Position numbers and translations under genes: made by a program
Shown here: one piece after another, positions 44,365 to 51,847 of the stretch
How positions within the stretch are numbered: the first letter of the stretch is position 1
How the letters are laid out: each line of letters opens with the position of its first letter
NCBI GenBank assembly: GCA_012517405.1
Contig: JAAYVB010000025.1
Location: 1-64,000, forward strand
Length of the DNA: 64,000 bases
Source of the DNA: Propionibacterium sp.
Lineage (GTDB): Bacteria > Actinomycetota > Actinomycetes > Propionibacteriales > Propionibacteriaceae
Direction of reading: 5' to 3'
Notes under the pieces: model-generated
Told to the model about the DNA's origin: nothing
What the model saw: only the letters and a program-made list of their open reading frames with translations
Database searches by the model: none

Positions 44365-44592
44365 GTGGAGATCAAGATTGGCGTCCGCAATATTGGACGT
44401 GAGCTCAATATCGAGACGGACCAGACCGCCGAGCAGATCGAGAAGAACCTGCGCGAGGCCGGTGACGATGGCCTGTTGGTCATCGAGGCCACGCAAGGAC
44501 GCCGGATCCTGCTGCCCGCGGGCAGCATCGGCTACATCGAGCTCGGCCAGGAGCACGCTCGTCCGGTCGGCTTCGGTTTCAGCGGCGAGTAG
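44365..44592 (+). CDS. DUF3107-family protein
   Basis: The 75-residue protein begins VEIKIGVRNIGRELNIETD and ends HARPVGFGF; this is the DUF3107 family (M. tuberculosis TB9.4, Rv3208A), of unknown function. I chose the internal GTG 44365 because that is where the family begins. It is also 7 nt downstream of a TAGGTT hexamer (44352-44357), which gives a leaderless transcript; no ribosome-binding site exists. Confidence 0.86.
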   Translation: MEIKIGVRNIGRELNIETDQTAEQIEKNLREAGDDGLLVIEATQGRRILLPAGSIGYIELGQEHARPVGFGFSGE

Positions 44593-44619
44593 GCCCCCGC
44601 TCATCCCGGCGGTGCGGCA

Positions 44620-45486
44620 TCAGTGGTCGCCGAAGAACCGGTCCTGGATGTAGGGCACCGGCATCTCCAGACCGAACCAGAGCTGTTCGGCGATGGCGGC
44701 CTGCCACAGCAGCATGCCCAGCCCGCTGATCGGGATCGCCCCCACTTCCTGGGCTTCGCGTAGCAGCTTCGTGACTCGAGGCACATAGACGGTGTCTGCC
44801 ACTGCCTGGCCGGCAACGAGCCACTGCTTGGCCACATTGGATTCGTTGTCCAGTGGAGGCATGCCCACCTTGGTCGCATCGGCGATCAGGGCGCTGTCCG
44901 AGATCTGCTTGGCGAGTTCGGTCTTGTCGGCCAGGTCGTACAGCTTCAGTTGCATTCCCGTGCGGTCCGCCACTTCGGCAAGGCGCCGGGCGGTGGCATC
45001 GAAGAATCCGTCCCTGATGTTGAAGACCGCGATCTCCTTGACCCCGTCGAGTGCCGCCTGCGTGTAGATGGCAGATCCCGCACCGCCCGCGCCGATCAGG
45101 GTCATCTTCTTGCCGATGACATCGACACCGGCCAGCGCCACCGCCCGCATGAATCCCGCACCGTCGGTGTTGTGACCGATCAGCCGGTCACCATCACGCA
45201 CAACAGTGTTCACCGCGCCCATCAGCTCAGCTGCCGGAGACAGCTCATCGAGGTACTGCAGAATCCCGGTCTTGTCGGGCATCGTCACGATCAGACCGGA
45301 GAATCCCATCACGCGTGCACCCTGGACCGCGTCCTTGAGACCTTCGGGCCGCACGTCGGCGGCAATGCAGACGCAATCGACACCCAGCTGCTGGAACGAG
45401 GCGTTGTGCAGCGATGGCGACATCGCCTGCGCTATCGGTGAGCCGAAGATACAGATGACCTTGGTGCGACCTGAGACGATGTCCAT
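44620..45486 (-). CDS. aroE: Shikimate/quinate dehydrogenase (YdiB-type)
   Basis: The 288-residue enzyme reduces 3-dehydroshikimate (or quinate) with NAD(P)H. Sequence text is closer to E. coli YdiB than to AroE: GSPIAQAMSPSLHN, the catalytic lysine in MPDKTGILQYLDELSP, GHNTDGAGF, the nucleotide loop GAGGAGSAIYTQAALDG, and the C-terminal GLGMLLWQAA. It starts at ATG 45486 with GGCAGG 5-10 nt upstream; the open frame to 45609 adds unrelated residues. It may be the cell's working shikimate dehydrogenase or a catabolic one; the window does not decide. Confidence 0.88.
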   Translation of the reverse strand: MDIVSGRTKVICIFGSPIAQAMSPSLHNASFQQLGVDCVCIAADVRPEGLKDAVQGARVMGFSGLIVTMPDKTGILQYLDELSPAAELMGAVNTVVRDGDRLIGHNTDGAGFMRAVALAGVDVIGKKMTLIGAGGAGSAIYTQAALDGVKEIAVFNIRDGFFDATARRLAEVADRTGMQLKLYDLADKTELAKQISDSALIADATKVGMPPLDNESNVAKQWLVAGQAVADTVYVPRVTKLLREAQEVGAIPISGLGMLLWQAAIAEQLWFGLEMPVPYIQDRFFGDH

Positions 45487-45663
45487 TTTTCCTGCCTGAA
45501 TCCGAGTTGAAGGTTGCGAGAAGAAGTCCTGACAGTGCCGATGAACTCCTGCCGCCGGAGCAGGCCGCCGATGGCGATGCTCCGGGGTCCCCGGCAGCAT
45601 CATAGCCACCGCCCGCGCCGGCCCGATCCCTCGACCTCGCAGGGCACCCCCGCGCAGTTGGCG

Positions 45664-46320
45664 CTAGACGGACAGCCCGAGTTGGGCCAATCGCGCGGCA
45701 GTCGCTTGCAGGACGTCGTCCAGCACCGCCGTCGAGATGCTGAGCTCCTCGTCCGCCTCCCCCGCCAGCACGATCCGCAGGTCTGCCTGGCGGACCAGCA
45801 GCCGCTGAGCCATCACCACCACCTCGCCGAGCAGCCGACGGGCGTACAACGACAGTTCATCGACGCTTCGAGTGTGTGTCGTGGTCGCCTCCAGCACCTG
45901 AGAACTCCCGTGATCGATGGCACGCCACAATCCGGCCGCCGGGGTCAGCACGCTGCGGGCCGGCTCGGGCAGCCGATCCTCCAGGCGCTGCACCAGTTCC
46001 AACTCGATGCTGGCGAGCACCAGCAGCCGCAACCGCTGCTCGACCTGGACGCGCGGCTTGGTCATCGTCCAGAACTCATCGACCGGGCTGAGCATCGGAG
46101 CCATCGCCTCCTGCGCGGCGCTCTGACCGCCCGGAATCGCGTCGCAAGCCGCGGTGAAACGGCACAGCGCGTCGGAGCTGAGCCTGGCCACCGTCAGCCG
46201 ATCACCGAGTTCGGTCCGCACTCCCTGGTGCGCGATCAGCGATTCGGCCACCCACAGATTCTGGTACGCCAACCAGGCCAGCAGCGCCGTGACTGGTTCG
46301 GCAGGGATCTCTTTGCTCAC
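45664..46320 (-). CDS. Ferritin-like fold protein (MiaE_2-like)
   Basis: The 218-residue all-helical protein matches the actinobacterial ferritin-like family encoded beside the RhlE-type helicase (Rv3210c next to Rv3211). The helices carry WLAYQNLWVAESLIAH and WTMTKPRVQVEQRLRLLVLASIELELVQRLEDRL. I do not see the paired ExxH motifs of di-iron enzymes such as MiaE, so metal binding is uncertain. It is divergent from the DEAD-box gene. Function unknown. Confidence 0.72.
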   Translation of the reverse strand: MSKEIPAEPVTALLAWLAYQNLWVAESLIAHQGVRTELGDRLTVARLSSDALCRFTAACDAIPGGQSAAQEAMAPMLSPVDEFWTMTKPRVQVEQRLRLLVLASIELELVQRLEDRLPEPARSVLTPAAGLWRAIDHGSSQVLEATTTHTRSVDELSLYARRLLGEVVVMAQRLLVRQADLRIVLAGEADEELSISTAVLDDVLQATAARLAQLGLSV

Positions 46321-46464
46321 CGCTTCAGGCTAGCGCCCGGGTCCGTCACGGCCACGGTCTGGCGCGCAAAGCCGGCGCATTGGTTCACACAGGTTAGAAT
46401 TGCCCGTGGCGTGGTTTCGCGCCCCTGAGATGCCGCCATAGAGGCGGACGCGAGAGACAGCTAT

Positions 46465-47895
46465 ATGACTGACACTGACATCATTCCCGAGAACGTAGCC
46501 ACCACCACCTTCGAAGAGCTCGGCGTCGCCGCTCCCATCGTCGAGGCCCTGGCCAACGAGGGAATCACCCACCCCTTCCCGATCCAGGAACTGGCGATTC
46601 CGATCGCCCTCACCGGGGCCGACCTCATCGGTCAGGCCCGCACCGGCACCGGCAAGACCCTCGCCTTCGGCGCGCCGCTGCTGCAGCGGCTCAGGCTGCC
46701 GGGCAAGGACGACTTCGAGAAGTTCAAGTTCTACGGCAAGCCGCAGGCCCTCGTGATGGCGCCAACCCGCGAGCTCGCGCTCCAGGTGAGTTCCGACCTG
46801 ACCAAGGCAGCCACCGTGCTGGGTGCTCGCATCCTGACCATCTACGGTGGCGTTGGTTACGACGAACAGCTGGATGCGCTGGCTAGCGGTGTCGACGTCG
46901 TGGTCGGTACTCCCGGCCGGCTGCTCGATCTGGCTCACCGGCGCAGCCTCGACCTGTCGCATGTGCAGACCATGGTGCTGGACGAAGCCGACGAGATGCT
47001 CGACCTGGGCTTCCTACCCGACGTGGAGCGCCTCACCGCGATGACTCCGGCCTCCCGGCAGACACTGATGTTCAGTGCCACCATGCCCGCCCAGATCGTC
47101 GCACTGGCACGGGCCAACCTCAATCATCCGGTGCATGTGCGCGCCGAGGGCCAGGACGCACAGGCCACGGTGCCTGACACCACCCAGTTCGTCTATCAGG
47201 CGCACGACCTCGACAAGCCGGAGATCATCGGCAAGCTTCTGCAGGCGCCGAACGTCGGCAAGGTGATGGTCTTCACCCGCACCAAGCGCGCCGCCCAGCG
47301 GCTGGCCGACGAGCTGGCCGACCGCGGCTTCGACGCAGCGACCATCCATGGCGACCTCAATCAGGCCCAGCGCGAGCGCACGCTCAAGAAGTTCCGGCAC
47401 GGCAAGATCAAGGCTCTGGTGGCCACCGATGTGGCGGCCCGCGGCATCGATGTCGAAGGCGTCACGCACGTCATCAACTACGAGGTGCCCGACGATCCGA
47501 AGCAGTATGTGCACCGCATCGGGCGCACCGGGCGGGCCGGACACTCCGGTGTGGCGATCACGCTGGTGGACTGGTCGGACGTCACGATGTGGAAGGTCAT
47601 CAACAAGGCTCTGGATCTCGACTTCGCCGAACTCGAAGAGACCTACTCGACCACCCCGCAGCTGCTCGCCGATCTGCAGATCCCCGAGGGCACCAAGGGA
47701 CGAATTGCCGCTGCCAAGAAGGTCGATCACGACAAGGATCACCGCTCCGGCCATTCGCGCGGCAAGGACAACCACGACAAGGACGACAAGAAGCACGACC
47801 ACAAGCGCTCCGACGAGAAGAAGTCGGCTCGCCCGCACCGCAAGCGCGTTCGCCGCCGCAATGGCGAGGTCGTCGCTCGTGATGCACAATCGTGA
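46465..47895 (+). CDS. rhlE: DEAD-box RNA helicase (RhlE-type)
   Basis: The 476-residue helicase has motif I ARTGTGKT, Ia PTREL, II DEAD at VLDEADEMLDLGF, III SAT, and VI HRIGRTGR. It unwinds RNA in ribosome assembly or decay. The last about 60 residues form a low-complexity tail rich in K, H and D and then R/K, suited to RNA binding. ATG 46465 has GAGAG about 10-14 nt upstream, and a TAGAAT hexamer at 46395-46400 may be its -10. The SDR gene begins 1 nt after its stop. Confidence 0.92.
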   Translation: MTDTDIIPENVATTTFEELGVAAPIVEALANEGITHPFPIQELAIPIALTGADLIGQARTGTGKTLAFGAPLLQRLRLPGKDDFEKFKFYGKPQALVMAPTRELALQVSSDLTKAATVLGARILTIYGGVGYDEQLDALASGVDVVVGTPGRLLDLAHRRSLDLSHVQTMVLDEADEMLDLGFLPDVERLTAMTPASRQTLMFSATMPAQIVALARANLNHPVHVRAEGQDAQATVPDTTQFVYQAHDLDKPEIIGKLLQAPNVGKVMVFTRTKRAAQRLADELADRGFDAATIHGDLNQAQRERTLKKFRHGKIKALVATDVAARGIDVEGVTHVINYEVPDDPKQYVHRIGRTGRAGHSGVAITLVDWSDVTMWKVINKALDLDFAELEETYSTTPQLLADLQIPEGTKGRIAAAKKVDHDKDHRSGHSRGKDNHDKDDKKHDHKRSDEKKSARPHRKRVRRRNGEVVARDAQS

Positions 47896-47896
47896 C

Positions 47897-48658
47897 ATGA
47901 CTTTCGACCTCACAGATATGCGTGTCCTGGTGACCGGTGGCGGCGTGGGCATCGGCTTGGGCATCGTCAGGAGCTTCGCCGAGCTGGGCGCCAAGGTGGC
48001 CTTCACCTGGAAAACCCATGAACCCGACCAGGCTCTCCTGGACGAGATCGCCGAGCTGGGCGGGAACCCTCCGTTCGCCGTCCAGCTGGATGTCACCGAT
48101 GAGCACCAGGTGACCACAGTGCTCGCTGAGGTCGCCGACACCCTGGGTGGCCTGGATGTGCTGGTCAACAATGCCGGCGGCATGATTCAGCGTTCGACCG
48201 TCGACGAGATGCCGCTGGAGCTCTGGCACCAGGTGCTGGACGTCAACCTGACCAGCTGCTTCCTGGTCACCAGAGCCGCGCTGAAGTATCTGGCCGATGG
48301 CTCCTCGATCATCAATGTCGCCTCGCTCGCCGGCCAGAACGGTGGCGGGCCCGGCGCGTCGGCCTACGCCGCGTCGAAAGCCGCGGTCATCGGGGTGACC
48401 AAGGCATGGGCCAAGGAGTTCTCGGCCCGCCAGATCCGCGTCAATGCGGTGGCTCCGGGCCTGATCCTCGACACTCCGTTCCATGAGCTGTTCAACACTG
48501 CCGCAGGGCGCGCCGCGGCCATCGAGGGTATCGCCTTGAAGAAGCCGGGATTCCCGGCCGATGTGGCCGGCCCGGTGCTGTGGCTGGCCGACCCCCGGGC
48601 ATCGGGTTTCGTCTCGGGGACCACCATCGACGTCAACGGTGCGGCCTACTTCAGCTGA
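47897..48658 (+). CDS. Short-chain dehydrogenase/reductase
   Basis: The 253-residue SDR has the cofactor motif TGGGVGIGLGI, NNAGG, catalytic serine in NVASLAG, and YAASK. The C-terminal SGTTIDVNGAAYF is typical of the 3-oxoacyl-ACP reductase-like/sugar SDR group. Substrate unknown. It starts 1 nt after the helicase stop, so it is probably co-transcribed; an alternative ATG at 47882 overlaps the helicase. It ends 21 nt before a convergent gene. Confidence 0.87.
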   Translation: MTFDLTDMRVLVTGGGVGIGLGIVRSFAELGAKVAFTWKTHEPDQALLDEIAELGGNPPFAVQLDVTDEHQVTTVLAEVADTLGGLDVLVNNAGGMIQRSTVDEMPLELWHQVLDVNLTSCFLVTRAALKYLADGSSIINVASLAGQNGGGPGASAYAASKAAVIGVTKAWAKEFSARQIRVNAVAPGLILDTPFHELFNTAAGRAAAIEGIALKKPGFPADVAGPVLWLADPRASGFVSGTTIDVNGAAYFS

Positions 48659-48679
48659 TCAGGCCCGCCTCCGCAGCCC

Positions 48680-49759
48680 TCACTTCAGGTCGCCCGACGC
48701 CGCGTCCGGCGGAGTCTCAGGTATCGCGGAGGCACTCGGCAGCGCATTGATCGCGCCGATCAGCTGGTAGATCGAGCCGACCTGGAACGGATCGAAGCGA
48801 CACACCAGGCGCGGCAGACCGAGGCGATCACCGTCGTCCACCTCGTGACGAAGCGGTCCTCGCTTGTGGATCGTCCCCCGGGTGAGCATGCTGCCGAACC
48901 GCTGGTTCAGCTCTTCGACTTCCGCGTCGGTCGGCTCGGTGTGCAACCTCAGGACGAGGCGGTCCCCGACCCAGCGCAACGAGTCGTAGTTGCGCCAGAA
49001 CCCGGTGATCTTGTCGGCGGCCTCACTGACCGAATCGGTCAGCACCACCCGTCCGAAATCGTCGGGCGAGATCACTCCCGCGCGCAGCAGATGGTCGTTG
49101 ACGAAATCGCGCAGACCCGTCCAGAAATGGCCACCCGGCTCGTCCAGCAGGATGATCGGCGTCGGCTCCGACTTGCCCGTCTGCTGAAGCGTCAGCAGTT
49201 CGAACAGCTCGTCCAGGGTTCCGAAACCGCCGGGCACGTAGACGAAGCCGCTCGACTCCTTGACCAGCATCAGCTTGCGGGTGAAAAAGTACTTCATCGC
49301 CACGTTGCGGCCGTTGGCGATCGACGAGTTCGGCTTCTCCTCGAACGGCAGGCGAATGGACACACCCAGCGACAGGTCGGGCCCGGCACCCTCGGCAGCT
49401 GCCTGCATGATGCCCGGCCCGGCACCGGTGACGACCATCCAGCCGCGCCCGGCCAACTCCGCGGCGATCCGCTTGGTCTGCTGATAGGCCGCATCGGTGG
49501 GCTTGGTACGAGCCGATCCGAAGACCGTCGCCTTGGGGATCTGCTCGAACGGTGCGAACAGCGCGAAGGCCGCCCGCATCTCGGTCAGCGCGGCGCTGGC
49601 GATCTTCAGATCGAGCTTGCCGGCCTGGTCGGTGCCCAGACCGATACCGGTCGCCAGCAGACGCTCGACCAAGCCGGTGTTCTGAGTGATGCCTGCCTCG
49701 TCGACGATCGTCCGCAGTGTCTGCGAGACCTCCGCCGGCAGAACTGGTGAGTCGGACAT
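48680..49759 (-). CDS. LOG-family protein (lysine-decarboxylase-like Rossmann fold)
   Basis: The 359-residue protein has the LOG motif PGGFGTLDELFE and upstream VFGSARTKPTD, VTGAGPGIMQAAAEGA. LOG proteins are nucleotide 5'-monophosphate phosphoribohydrolases, or AMP/cytokinin-activating enzymes in plants. This is the long form, with a helical N-terminal about 90 residues and a C-terminal about 100 residues not found in small LOGs. ATG 49759 has AAGG 7-10 nt upstream. It lies 32 nt downstream of trpS on the same strand. Confidence 0.85.
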   Translation of the reverse strand: MSDSPVLPAEVSQTLRTIVDEAGITQNTGLVERLLATGIGLGTDQAGKLDLKIASAALTEMRAAFALFAPFEQIPKATVFGSARTKPTDAAYQQTKRIAAELAGRGWMVVTGAGPGIMQAAAEGAGPDLSLGVSIRLPFEEKPNSSIANGRNVAMKYFFTRKLMLVKESSGFVYVPGGFGTLDELFELLTLQQTGKSEPTPIILLDEPGGHFWTGLRDFVNDHLLRAGVISPDDFGRVVLTDSVSEAADKITGFWRNYDSLRWVGDRLVLRLHTEPTDAEVEELNQRFGSMLTRGTIHKRGPLRHEVDDGDRLGLPRLVCRFDPFQVGSIYQLIGAINALPSASAIPETPPDAASGDLK

Positions 49760-49791
49760 GTTGCCTTCAGCCTCCAAAGGATCCGGGAGTA

Positions 49792-50913
49792 TCAGTAGTC
49801 CATCTGCATGGCTTTGCGAACCTCACCGAGGGTACGCTCGGCGACCTCGTTGGCCTTGGCATTGCCGACTCGCAGCACCGTCTCGAGATAGCTGGGGTCG
49901 GCGGCCAGTTCGGCGCGGCGCTCGCGGATCGGCGCCAGATGCTCGTTGACGGCCTCGGTGACCAGCTTCTTCAGGCCGCCGCCTCCGCCGTCGCCGATCT
50001 GCTCGGCGATCTGCACCGGGTCTCCCCCGCTGGCCAGCGCCGCCAGCATGAGCAGGTTCGATACCTCGGGGCGGTTCTCGGGATCGAAGGTGATGTGCCG
50101 ATCGGAGTCGGTCTTGGCCTTCTTGATCAGCTTGGCGGTCTGCTCGGCGCTCATTCCCAACTCGATGACATTGCCCCGTGACTTGCTCATCTTGGCGCCG
50201 TCCAGCCCGAGGATCGCCGGGGCCGGCGACAGCAAAGCGTCAGCCATCGGGAACACCGGCACGGCCTCGTCGGCGCGTCCGTATCGCTCGTCGAATCGAC
50301 GCGCGACCAGCCGGGTCAACTCCAGGTGCGGCAACTGATCCTTGCCGACCGGGACGATGTTCGCCTTGCAGAAGAGAATGTCCGCGGCCTGGTGCACCGG
50401 GAAGGTGAGCATCAGTCCGCTCATCGGACGATCGGAATTGGCCAGCTCGTCCTTGACCGTGGGGTTACGGCGCAACTCGGCGTCGGTGACCAGCGACAAA
50501 AACGGCAGCAGCAGCTGGTTCAGTGGGGCAACCGCCGAGTGCGCAAAGATCGTCGAGCGCGCCGGGTCGATGCCCACCGCCAGGTAGTCGGCGATGGCGC
50601 TGTACACATTCGCCTTGAGGTCACCGACCCCATCGCGGTCGTAGATCACCTGATAGTCGGCGATCAGCACCCACGAGTCCAGGCCGAGGTTCTGCAGTCG
50701 CACCCGGTTGACCAGCGAACCGAAATAGTGCCCCAGATGAAGCTTGCCCGTCGGGCGGTCACCGGTGAGCATCCGGTAACGCTCGGGGTGCACCTCAAGA
50801 TCGGCTTCGATCTGTTCGCTGCGCTTGAGGCTGGCGCGCAAAGACCCGTCAACCGAGGATGCGAGGCCATCACCAGATTCCGCCGGGTTCGTGGGCAGAT
50901 CGCCTGAAGTCAT
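49792..50913 (-). CDS. trpS: Tryptophan--tRNA ligase
   Basis: The class I synthetase (373 residues) has the HIGH-equivalent GDRPTGKLHLGH and KMSKS in GAKMSKSRGN, and the specificity region LTFPVHQAADILF. An N-terminal extension of about 45 residues precedes the core, as in several actinobacterial forms. It charges tRNA-Trp. It is 71 nt downstream of the PHP gene on the same strand. Confidence 0.94.
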   Translation of the reverse strand: MTSGDLPTNPAESGDGLASSVDGSLRASLKRSEQIEADLEVHPERYRMLTGDRPTGKLHLGHYFGSLVNRVRLQNLGLDSWVLIADYQVIYDRDGVGDLKANVYSAIADYLAVGIDPARSTIFAHSAVAPLNQLLLPFLSLVTDAELRRNPTVKDELANSDRPMSGLMLTFPVHQAADILFCKANIVPVGKDQLPHLELTRLVARRFDERYGRADEAVPVFPMADALLSPAPAILGLDGAKMSKSRGNVIELGMSAEQTAKLIKKAKTDSDRHITFDPENRPEVSNLLMLAALASGGDPVQIAEQIGDGGGGGLKKLVTEAVNEHLAPIRERRAELAADPSYLETVLRVGNAKANEVAERTLGEVRKAMQMDY

Positions 50914-50984
50914 TGGTCGCGCTTCTCCTTCGCATACTACGGGTTGAGCGCGTCCAGCTTAGCCGTTCGATCGGCCCGCCCCAC

Positions 50985-51842
50985 TCAGTCGATCTGGCCT
51001 CCGTGTGCCTGGATGCGGCGCAGCAACTCGTCGAAGGCGGACGCCCGGGTGGTTGCCGCGCCGAGATCGTGGCCGGTCTTGCCGGTGCCGTGGTAGTCGC
51101 TCGAGCCGGTGCGCACCAGATCCAGACGCGAACCGAGCTGCTGATACAGGTCGCGGGTTTGCGGGTCGTGCAGCGGATAGTCGACCTCGATGCCGTCGAG
51201 GCCGTGCTCGGCGCGCAACTGCGTCAGCAGGGTGCCGGTCAGCACCTCTGCCATGCCGCGAATGCCCGGATGCGCGATGACGGCCGCCGCACCTGCGTGG
51301 TGCAGCAGGTCGACCCCGGCAGCCAGCGGTACCGCCGGGCGCCCCACATAGGCAGCTCCGGTGCGGTCGAGGAAACGCTCGAATGCCTCGTCCCGGTTGG
51401 CCACGTAGCCGCGGGCGACCATGGCGTCGGCGACATGCGGACGCCCCAGCGAGGTCTGCGAGTCCTTCGCCTGGGCGCGCACCTCATCGAGGCTCAGCGG
51501 CATGCCGAGTGCCTCGAGCTTGGCGAGCATCTTCGGCAGCCTCTCGGTTCGTCCCACCCGCAGCCGCTCGAGTTCGGCGTTCAGTTGCGGATCGTTGCGG
51601 CGCGGGCCGTAGCCCAGCAGATGCACCTCCGTGCCGTCCTGGATGGCGCTGAGTTCGACCCCGCCCAGCACCCGCACGCCGATCCGCCGGCCTGCCTCGC
51701 GGGCCTCGTCGAGACCGGCGAGCGTGTCATGATCGGTCAGCGCGACCACATCGAGACCGGCGCGCTGCGCGTTGAGCACCAGCCGGGTGGGGCTGTCCGT
51801 GCCGTCCGAGATCCAGGAATGGGTGTGTAAGTCGATGCGCAT
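50985..51842 (-). CDS. PHP-domain phosphoesterase
   Basis: The 285-residue protein begins MRIDLHTHSWISDGTDSP and continues ALTDHDTLAG, the metal-binding motifs of the PHP superfamily; GVELSAI, AVIAHPGIRG and SSDYHG supply the remaining ligands. Close relatives are 3',5'-nucleoside bisphosphate/oligoribonucleotide phosphatases (RNase AM, YciV type). The start is 5 nt after the stop of the glutamate dehydrogenase gene. Confidence 0.86.
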   Translation of the reverse strand: MRIDLHTHSWISDGTDSPTRLVLNAQRAGLDVVALTDHDTLAGLDEAREAGRRIGVRVLGGVELSAIQDGTEVHLLGYGPRRNDPQLNAELERLRVGRTERLPKMLAKLEALGMPLSLDEVRAQAKDSQTSLGRPHVADAMVARGYVANRDEAFERFLDRTGAAYVGRPAVPLAAGVDLLHHAGAAAVIAHPGIRGMAEVLTGTLLTQLRAEHGLDGIEVDYPLHDPQTRDLYQQLGSRLDLVRTGSSDYHGTGKTGHDLGAATTRASAFDELLRRIQAHGGQID

Positions 51843-51847
51843 GATGT

